From UBA8337 sp965657665 (GTDB taxonomy: Bacteria; Pseudomonadota; Alphaproteobacteria; RS24): a stretch of DNA of 7,618 bases. The notes below the pieces were generated by a model, which saw only the letters and a program-made list of their open reading frames with translations, did no database searches and was not told the origin of the DNA. This document shows positions 1 to 4,406 of the stretch, piece by piece. The stretch lies in contig CBFHPF010000070.1 in the NCBI GenBank assembly GCA_965657665.1, positions 1 to 7,618 of the forward strand. Direction: 5' to 3'. Numbering within the stretch: position 1 is the stretch's first letter; each line of letters opens with the position of its first letter. The position numbers and the translations under genes were made by a program.

Positions 1-207
1 ATCGCCCATGCCGATGAGATCAATCGCGATACAACGCCCCAGCTTTTCGGCATAAGGCATGATATTGCGCCACAGATAAGAGGAGGTCGGGTTGCCGTGT
101 TGAAAAACAATCGGTCGCCCGTTCGGGTCACCCATTTCGACATAGGCCATTTGATGACCTAAAACCTCGATAAACTTTTTTTCCGGTGCTGCTGTCGCGA
201 TACTCAT
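1..207 (-). CDS. Haloalkane dehalogenase (alpha/beta hydrolase), N-terminal part
   Basis: The first 69 codons are present, read leftwards from an ATG at 205-207, and the gene continues past the left edge. Haloalkane dehalogenases hydrolyse carbon-halogen bonds to give an alcohol and a halide, usually as soluble cytoplasmic enzymes. The visible residues are very close to the LinB/DhaA subfamily: HGNPTSSYLWRNIMP at 37-51 is the oxyanion-hole loop, in which Asn39 should be one of the two halide-stabilising residues, and DLIGMGD at 63-69 is the strand and turn that follow. The nucleophile aspartate, acid and histidine lie outside the window. A good Shine-Dalgarno (GGGAGAG) sits a few bases before the ATG. 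The gene follows the coiled-coil gene after 30 bases, so the two are probably co-transcribed. The family call is firm; the substrate is unknown. Confidence 0.88.
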   Translation of the reverse strand, partial: MSIATAAPEKKFIEVLGHQMAYVEMGDPNGRPIVFQHGNPTSSYLWRNIMPYAEKLGRCIAIDLIGMGD

Positions 208-237
208 CTTGCTCTCCCTTATTGGGAAAGCGTGCCA

Positions 238-948
238 TCACATGCTGCGTTCGTCCAGCAAGAACTGCAGAAACTCGCGATACCGATTAAGGCGGTCACG
301 CTCAATTTGCGCATTATCGAAATAGCGTTTGTGCAAGTCACTGAGGCTGGCTTCATATTTGACCAACATCATTTCCATTTCGTCGCGCACCATCAGGCTT
401 TGGCTTTCAAGCTGTTCCAATTGCTCCATCACTTGCTGACGGCGCTTTTGCGTTTCTTGCTCAAGATGGGCAATTTGACCGCGCAAATCCGTCACCAAAG
501 CGGCGCGCGCACCCTCCATTTCCGCCAGCAAATCATCAGCGCCAACCCATGCGGCATTGGCTTGGCTACGAATTTCAGCCAGCGTGTCTTGCATGCGCAT
601 AGACAAATCGGCCATTTCGCTTTCTTGGCGTACTTCCTGACCGATGGCATGATTGGGCTCATTATTGGATTCAGGCATTGGCGGCATTTCAGCTTGTGCA
701 GCGTCATTGCTTTCAGAAGTGCCGCCGGCAAACTCAGCCGCAATGGCGGCATCCAATTCGTTGGCCATGGGGTCTTGTGAAACTGCTTGATTTGACGCGG
801 TTTGCTCTGGGGTTATTTGTGATGCCTCTTGCGGGGCTGCCGGTTGCGAAGGCGTATCGCCGACACCGTTCGGGTCCGCGTCCAAAATGGCGTTAATGGC
901 ATCAGCAATTTCGGCCATGCGCCGAACTTCGCTTTCCTCATCTGCCAT
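238..948 (-). CDS. Unrecognised acidic protein with a C-terminal coiled coil
   Basis: This is a 236-residue protein that I cannot place in a family. Residues 1-25 look like an acidic amphipathic helix (EVRRMAEIADAINAILDAD). Residues 26-110 are rich in Ala, Gln, Pro, Ser, Asn and Glu and look disordered, with a second short helix-like patch at 61-74 (MANELDAAIAAEFA). Residues about 111-230 are rich in Glu, Gln, Arg, Leu and Met with heptad-like spacing, for example around HLEQETQKRRQQVMEQLEQL at 161-180, and should form a long coiled coil. There is no signal peptide or membrane helix, so it is probably cytoplasmic. The ATG at 946-948 is preceded by GGGAG at a suitable distance. It lies 30 bases upstream of the haloalkane dehalogenase on the same strand, which suggests one transcript but does not show a shared function. 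The reading frame is convincing because its long uninterrupted helical pattern is not typical of a shadow frame. Confidence 0.8.
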   Translation of the reverse strand: MADEESEVRRMAEIADAINAILDADPNGVGDTPSQPAAPQEASQITPEQTASNQAVSQDPMANELDAAIAAEFAGGTSESNDAAQAEMPPMPESNNEPNHAIGQEVRQESEMADLSMRMQDTLAEIRSQANAAWVGADDLLAEMEGARAALVTDLRGQIAHLEQETQKRRQQVMEQLEQLESQSLMVRDEMEMMLVKYEASLSDLHKRYFDNAQIERDRLNRYREFLQFLLDERSM

Positions 949-1059
949 TAGCTACTCCCTACTCAACAAATTTACTGCATCATGTGCAGGCAACTCTCCA
1001 GCTCATCCACACGGAAAACATCCCGCCTGCATTTGCTGTATACCGAATCTGCATAACAT

Positions 1060-1089
1060 TTTACACTAATGTCTAGATTTGGCTATGAC
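1060..1089 (+). promoter_or_regulatory. Possible sigma-70 promoter for the GAF-membrane protein gene
   Basis: TTTACA at 1060-1065 matches five of six -35 positions. TATGAC at 1084-1089 matches four of six -10 positions, with an 18-base spacer. Transcription would begin near 1096-1100, giving a leader of about 25 bases before the GTG start at 1123. The whole spacer 949-1122 separates two divergent genes. I saw no convincing operator, terminator or RNA gene there and no clear promoter for the minus-strand gene. This call rests only on hexamer similarity. Confidence 0.3.
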
Positions 1090-1122
1090 TGCTGCATATT
1101 TTTTGGGAAAGCGTGACTTTTC

Positions 1123-2142
1123 GTGACTGATGATGTGACCGAAACGCAAAATCCCGACACTGAGGCGGCCTATAAACGGGCTGATCGCCAAGACAGTGTC
1201 GGCATGCGCGCGCTTGCCGGATTGTTTTTGCTGGAGCATGAATTTCGTCGTGTGCCGGGTCAGGCGCATTTGGCGCGGCTGGTGGTCAATCGCCTCAATC
1301 GTTTCGCACCTTATGATTGTGCAGTTTTCTGGACCTGCACACCGCGCGGGCGCATTACCGATGTGACGATTTCGGGCATTGTGCGCAGTAAGGATACCAA
1401 ACCGATATTGGCGTGGGGCGATGCGCTGGGTAAATGGCTGAATAAATCCGGTTATCATAATGCGCAGCTGACACCGGCAATGATTGATATGGAAAAATCA
1501 ATGCGCATATGGCCAGCCAATTTGCCTAAATCAGGTCTGTATGTGCCGCTGAAAGGCCAAGATGGCAAATTGCGCGGCGGCATTGTGCTGTTGCGGGCCG
1601 CGCAATGGTCGCAGCCGGTGCGCATTATGCTCGACCAATTGGCTGAGGCGGCGGCCTATACGGTAGACGCGCTTGATGCCGGTGTGCATGGGCGCAAAGC
1701 GCGGCGGCGCAGCTTTACCTCGCTGTTGGCCGCATTGGTTTTACTGGCAGTGCTGGGTCTCAGTTTTCTCATTCCCATACCGGTGAATGTGCAAGTGCCT
1801 GCCCGCCTTGCCGTGGCGACCGGCAATGACAATGCGCCGCGCGGTCCGGCGCAAATCGATTTGCGTGTGCCGCCACAAGGGGCGATGGCATTGCGCCCCG
1901 GTTCGCGGCTTCGCACGAATTATGACGGCACGGATTACGAGTTGGAGGTTGAGCATATTTCGCCGTGGATGGCGGGATTGTTTGCTGACCGGCAAATTCG
2001 CGCGCGCATTGTTGCCGCACCGGATGGGCTGGCACCGCCTGCCTTGCAGCGCATCACCATTGAAAACGCGTCTATGCCCTTGCCGCTTTATTTATTGCGT
2101 GGGCCGATTGAGGCGATGCGCCGCGCTTTTTCTCTCGATTAA
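1123..2142 (+). CDS. GAF-like domain protein with one membrane helix and a reduced HlyD-like tail
   Basis: The 339-residue protein has three parts. Residues about 27-185 look like a GAF-type sensory fold, with strand-like stretches around 66-84 and 138-158. Residues 199-219 form a single hydrophobic membrane helix. KARRR at 192-196 lies just before it, so the N-terminus should be cytoplasmic and the tail periplasmic. The text after the helix (IPIPVNVQVPARLAV, 217-231) resembles the start of HlyD-type membrane fusion proteins, and 245-300 resembles their beta-barrel part. The lipoyl and coiled-coil hairpin segments that normally come between are absent. The start is GTG at 1123, because an in-frame TGA at 1114-1116 excludes anything longer; a weak GGGAAAG site lies upstream. 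The last 51 bases overlap the convergent btuF-like gene. Function is unknown; a link to a secretion or efflux complex is a family-based guess. Confidence 0.78.
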   Translation: MTDDVTETQNPDTEAAYKRADRQDSVGMRALAGLFLLEHEFRRVPGQAHLARLVVNRLNRFAPYDCAVFWTCTPRGRITDVTISGIVRSKDTKPILAWGDALGKWLNKSGYHNAQLTPAMIDMEKSMRIWPANLPKSGLYVPLKGQDGKLRGGIVLLRAAQWSQPVRIMLDQLAEAAAYTVDALDAGVHGRKARRRSFTSLLAALVLLAVLGLSFLIPIPVNVQVPARLAVATGNDNAPRGPAQIDLRVPPQGAMALRPGSRLRTNYDGTDYELEVEHISPWMAGLFADRQIRARIVAAPDGLAPPALQRITIENASMPLPLYLLRGPIEAMRRAFSLD

Positions 2143-3015
2143 ACCGGTCATTAAATGAGTGAGCCGCGCAACCGCGAGCGGCGTTGTTGCACCGGCGCAA
2201 ACCAGCAAATTATTATTCAACCGCAAATGTCGGTTTGCCGGATAGGCGGCTTTCAATGCCGGATGGGTGAGAAACTCCATGCCGCGACTATCGGCTTTTT
2301 CACCGGTTTCATTGACCAGAATATAATCTGCCTTGGCTGTTAGTGCTTGCTCCAGAGAAATGCGCCCCATCAGACCTTGCGCTTTTTGCCGCCCCAAATT
2401 AACGGCGCCGCTTCGTGTGATAATTTCATCCAAAATATGCCCATCACCAACCGTTAAATTGCGGCGCTGCAGCGGCAAGATGCGCGGGGCGTTTTCGGCT
2501 TTTTTCGTTATTTTTTGCACCGCCGCCAATTGTTGGTCGAGTTGGGCGATATAGTCTTGCGCCTCGCCACTGCGACCAATGGCTTGTCCCAATTTCATAA
2601 TTTCATCGCGCGCTGCCGCATAGCCATTGGCTGCATCAAGGCGGATGATTTTAATGCCAAGCTGCGCGATAAGCCGATTGCGCATCGGGTCTGAATAAGA
2701 AGAGACAATCACCAAATCGGGTTTCAGCGCGGCAATGTTTTCAATTTGCCCGTCACTGACCGGAAAATCTTTCGCCTGTTGCGTAAACGGCGACAGCGCG
2801 CTGTCGTGAGATTGCGGGGTGAGGGCGACGATTTGGGTCTTTTCGGCAAACGCCATCAAATACGGGTCGGCGCATAAATTAAGGCTCATAACGCGCGGTA
2901 AATGCGGCGGTGACGGGGCGGACAACTGCCCCGCCAAAAGCGGCGAGGTCGCCGCACTCGCCGAACAAAGCAGCAAAGCCAGACAAGCACATAGGGGGTA
3001 ATTAAATTTGCGCAT
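2092..3015 (-). CDS. btuF: Secreted ABC transporter substrate-binding protein, BtuF-like
   Basis: This 307-residue protein is a periplasmic binding protein of the BtuF/FepB superfamily (COG0614), which captures cobalamin or iron chelates and hands them to a FecCD permease. Residues 1-22 are a typical Sec signal peptide with a Leu/Ala/Cys-rich core ending SASAA. No good lipobox is visible, so the protein is probably soluble. The mature part opens with RVMSLNLCADPYLMAFA at 41-57, a characteristic first strand and helix. IENIAALKPDLVIVSSYSD at 91-109 and the C-terminal half with ISLEQALTAKADYILV at 219-234 also fit the fold. The divergent permease gene and nearby cobalamin riboswitch point to cobalamin, but the sequence alone does not exclude a siderophore. 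No strong Shine-Dalgarno precedes the ATG at 3013-3015. The 3' end runs 51 bases into the convergent GAF-membrane gene. Confidence 0.9.
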   Translation of the reverse strand: MRKFNYPLCACLALLLCSASAATSPLLAGQLSAPSPPHLPRVMSLNLCADPYLMAFAEKTQIVALTPQSHDSALSPFTQQAKDFPVSDGQIENIAALKPDLVIVSSYSDPMRNRLIAQLGIKIIRLDAANGYAAARDEIMKLGQAIGRSGEAQDYIAQLDQQLAAVQKITKKAENAPRILPLQRRNLTVGDGHILDEIITRSGAVNLGRQKAQGLMGRISLEQALTAKADYILVNETGEKADSRGMEFLTHPALKAAYPANRHLRLNNNLLVCAGATTPLAVARLTHLMTGLIERKSAAHRLNRPTQ

Positions 3016-3024
3016 GGCTTTCGC

Positions 3025-3054
3025 TTGCCATAAATGGATGCGCCTGTCTATCTT
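3025..3054 (+). promoter_or_regulatory. Possible promoter of the btuC-like permease
   Basis: TTGCCA at 3025-3030 matches five of six -35 positions and TATCTT at 3049-3054 matches four of six -10 positions, with an 18-base spacer. The predicted transcript would start near 3061. If correct, translation would have to begin at ATG 3061 or ATG 3070 with almost no leader, rather than at ATG 3034. The assignment is by eye only. Confidence 0.27.
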
Positions 3055-4080
3055 GCCGCCATGCAGATTATGCTCAAACCGAATATTATTCTCACCGCCG
3101 CGCTGCTGATTGTCGCCGCGTTGTCGCTGCTGGTCGGTGATGTGGCGATTGCGCCGGCCATTATGCTCGACTGGATTTACACCCTTTTGGGCGGCACGCC
3201 GGATGAGGCGGTTGGTCTTTACGCGATTATTTTTGAGACCATTCGCGCCCCGCGCATTGCGTTGGCGGCGCTAACCGGCTTTGCGCTGGGTTTGGCCGGT
3301 GCGGCGATACAGGGTTTTTTGAGAAACCCGCTGGCGGAGCCGGGCTTGCTGGGCGCATCCAATGGCGCGGCTTTGGGGGCGGTGGCGGTGATTTATTCCG
3401 GCCTTGCGGCGACGGTTTCTTTTCTGGTGCCATTAGCCGCCACGCTGACCGCTTTGATAACTGTTATTTTATTATTGCTGATTGCCGGTCGCGGCGCGTC
3501 CAGTCTGCGATTGATATTGGCCGGTTTTGCTGTCTCGGCTTTTTGCGGCGCGGGCATTGCTTTGGCGCTTAATCTCAGCCCGAATTATTTTGCCGCTTTG
3601 GAAATTGCTTTTTGGTTGCTGGGCGCGGTGGAAAACCGAAGCTGGCTGCATGTCGGCTTGGCATTGCCCGGTGTCATTATTGGCAGCGCGCTGATGTTGG
3701 CTTGCGGCAAAAGTCTTAATGCTTTGTCGCTGGGCGGCGAGGTGGCGCAAAGCCTTGGCGTCAACATGGCGCGTGTGCGGGCGCAAATCGCGCTTGGATT
3801 GGCTCTGGCGGTTGGCGCGGTGGTGTCGGTCACCGGTGTTATCGGCTTTGTCGGCTTGGTCGCGCCGCATTTGGTGCGCCCGTTTTGCGGCGCTATGCCG
3901 TCGCGCATTTTGCTGCCGTCGGCTTTGCTGGGGGCGATATTGCTGGTGGTTGCCGATAGCTTCATTCGCATCATTCCCACCATGACGGAATTAAAGCTGG
4001 GCGTGCTGACAGCATTTCTCGGCGTGCCTTTATTGCTGCTGCTTTTGAAGCGTCCGGCATTATCCTTGAATGAGAATTAA
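3034..4080 (+). CDS. btuC: FecCD-family ABC transporter permease, BtuC-like
   Basis: This is an inner-membrane permease of up to 348 residues, close to the usual BtuC/FecCD length, with about ten hydrophobic segments. It forms the channel through which the binding protein delivers cobalamin. Diagnostic motifs are RAPRIALAALTGFALGLAGA at 71-90, QGFLRNPLAEPGLLGASNGA at 93-112, LGVNMARVRAQIA at 241-253 (probably the loop that meets the ATPase) and GFVGLVAPHLVR at 271-282. An in-frame TAA directly precedes ATG 3034, so that is the longest start. ATG 3061 and ATG 3070 are equally possible, none has a clear Shine-Dalgarno, and the shorter starts fit E. coli BtuC and the putative promoter better. 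The gene is divergent from the secreted binding protein. Its stop lies 25 bases before the riboswitch, so read-through transcripts would pass through the aptamer. The cobalamin assignment comes from context. Confidence 0.93.
   Translation: MDAPVYLAAMQIMLKPNIILTAALLIVAALSLLVGDVAIAPAIMLDWIYTLLGGTPDEAVGLYAIIFETIRAPRIALAALTGFALGLAGAAIQGFLRNPLAEPGLLGASNGAALGAVAVIYSGLAATVSFLVPLAATLTALITVILLLLIAGRGASSLRLILAGFAVSAFCGAGIALALNLSPNYFAALEIAFWLLGAVENRSWLHVGLALPGVIIGSALMLACGKSLNALSLGGEVAQSLGVNMARVRAQIALGLALAVGAVVSVTGVIGFVGLVAPHLVRPFCGAMPSRILLPSALLGAILLVVADSFIRIIPTMTELKLGVLTAFLGVPLLLLLLKRPALSLNEN
3067..3095 (-). promoter_or_regulatory. Possible promoter of the btuF-like gene, inside the permease 5' end
   Basis: Read on the minus strand, GTGAGA (3090-3095) and CATAAT (3067-3072) are separated by 17 bases, matching four and five of the six consensus positions. 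The transcript would start near 3060 and give a leader of about 45 bases before the btuF ATG. It would sit within the first codons of the permease gene, because only 18 bases separate the two annotated starts. Confidence 0.25.
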
Positions 4081-4094
4081 AATCGCGCTAAATT
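4066..4094 (+). promoter_or_regulatory. Possible promoter of the riboswitch-btuB unit
   Basis: TTGAAT at 4066-4071 and TAAATT at 4089-4094 each match four of six consensus positions with an ideal 17-base spacer. Transcription would start near 4101, a few bases before the first riboswitch stem at 4106. The -35 lies in the last codons of the permease gene. The position fits well; the hexamers are only moderate. Confidence 0.33.
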
Positions 4095-4163
4095 TTTTGT
4101 GCGGACAAGGTGCCCCGTAATAGGGAGTAAAAGGGAATGTCGTGCAGCGCAATCGCGCTAAAT
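4081..4163 (+). repeat. 13-base direct repeat shared by the promoter region and the riboswitch
   Basis: AATCGCGCTAAAT occurs at 4081-4093 and again, identically, at 4151-4163. The first copy starts right after the permease stop codon and overlaps the presumed -10. The second lies in the aptamer, where GCGCT (4155-4159) pairs with AGCGC (4146-4150) across an AATC loop in an added hairpin. The repeat is certain; any function is unknown. Confidence 0.9.
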
Positions 4164-4273
4164 CGACAGCTGCTCCCGCAACTGTCAGCGGATAGTGAAC
4201 GGCCATTACGCCACTCTTGAAAAAGGGGAAGGCGGCTGCAAGCAACGACCCGCGAGCCAGGAAACCTGCCTTG
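4106..4273 (+). promoter_or_regulatory. Cobalamin (B12) riboswitch aptamer
   Basis: This is an RNA aptamer that binds adenosylcobalamin or a related cobalamin and normally lowers expression of the downstream gene. The conserved blocks occur in order. The B12 box reads GAGCCAGGAAACCTGCC at 4254-4270. Before it come GGTGCC (4109-4114), AATAGGGA (4119-4126), GGGAATGTCGTG (4133-4144), AGCTGCTCCCGCAACTGTCA (4168-4187), AAGGCGGCTGCAAGCAACGA (4229-4248) and CCCGC. CAAGG (4106-4110) pairs with CCTTG (4269-4273) to close the aptamer as the first stem. TGTCG (4139-4143) pairs with CGACA (4164-4168), and between them is an extra AGCGC-AATC-GCGCT hairpin, a position known to vary in this family. It sits between the permease stop and btuB and is in the sense orientation for btuB, which is the classic placement. 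Edges are set by the closing stem. Confidence 0.95.
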
Positions 4274-4315
4274 ACCGGTCGTTTTTTCGCATGGGGCGGG
4301 ATGCACCCGAGCGAG

Positions 4316-4393
4316 ACGGAACCTCCGTTTTAGACGACAGATGAAACCCGTCGCACTGGCATTGGGCTTGTGCGGCTTAATTCTCTGTGGAGG
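4316..4393 (+). promoter_or_regulatory. Possible riboswitch expression platform (anti-SD / SD switch)
   Basis: CCTCC at 4322-4326 is perfectly complementary to the btuB Shine-Dalgarno core GGAGG at 4389-4393, and two G-U pairs extend the helix to seven pairs (4322-4328 with 4387-4393). The same CCTCC also takes part in a local hairpin, ACGGA (4316-4320) with TCCGT (4324-4328). The two structures exclude each other, so ligand binding could decide whether the ribosome site is free. The stretch 4274-4386 otherwise holds a small CGGG/CCCG hairpin (4297-4309) and a possible short reading frame. This is inferred from base pairing by eye. Confidence 0.35.
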
Positions 4394-4406
4394 AAAAAAT
4401 GAATAA
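4341..4406 (+). other. Possible 21-codon upstream reading frame overlapping the btuB start
   Basis: ATG 4341 opens a frame for MKPVALALGLCGLILCGG followed by KNE, ending with TAA at 4404-4406, so it overlaps the btuB ATG by 8 bases in another frame. The peptide is hydrophobic and resembles a short signal or lipoprotein leader. No clear Shine-Dalgarno precedes it and nothing shows that it is translated. It may be a chance frame, a leader peptide coupled to btuB translation, or a relic. Confidence 0.18.
4389..4393 (+). promoter_or_regulatory. btuB ribosome binding site
   Basis: GGAGG followed by five A residues and ATG at 4399 is a near-ideal ribosome site. It decides the btuB start in favour of ATG 4399 over the in-frame GTG at 4387, which overlaps this site. 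Confidence 0.85.

Noticed and set aside
232..780. A 182-codon plus-strand frame opposite the coiled-coil gene
   Set aside because: Its His/Phe/Gln-rich translation is what reversing a Glu/Gln/Met-rich coiled coil produces. The minus-strand frame is longer and has a good ribosome site.
1066..1458. A 130-codon minus-strand frame across the start of the GAF-membrane gene
   Set aside because: It is antisense to a better-supported gene and its composition looks like a reversed GC-rich coding strand.
4387..4398. GTG start four codons upstream of the btuB ATG
   Set aside because: The GTG overlaps the GGAGG ribosome site that serves ATG 4399, so the later start is far more likely.
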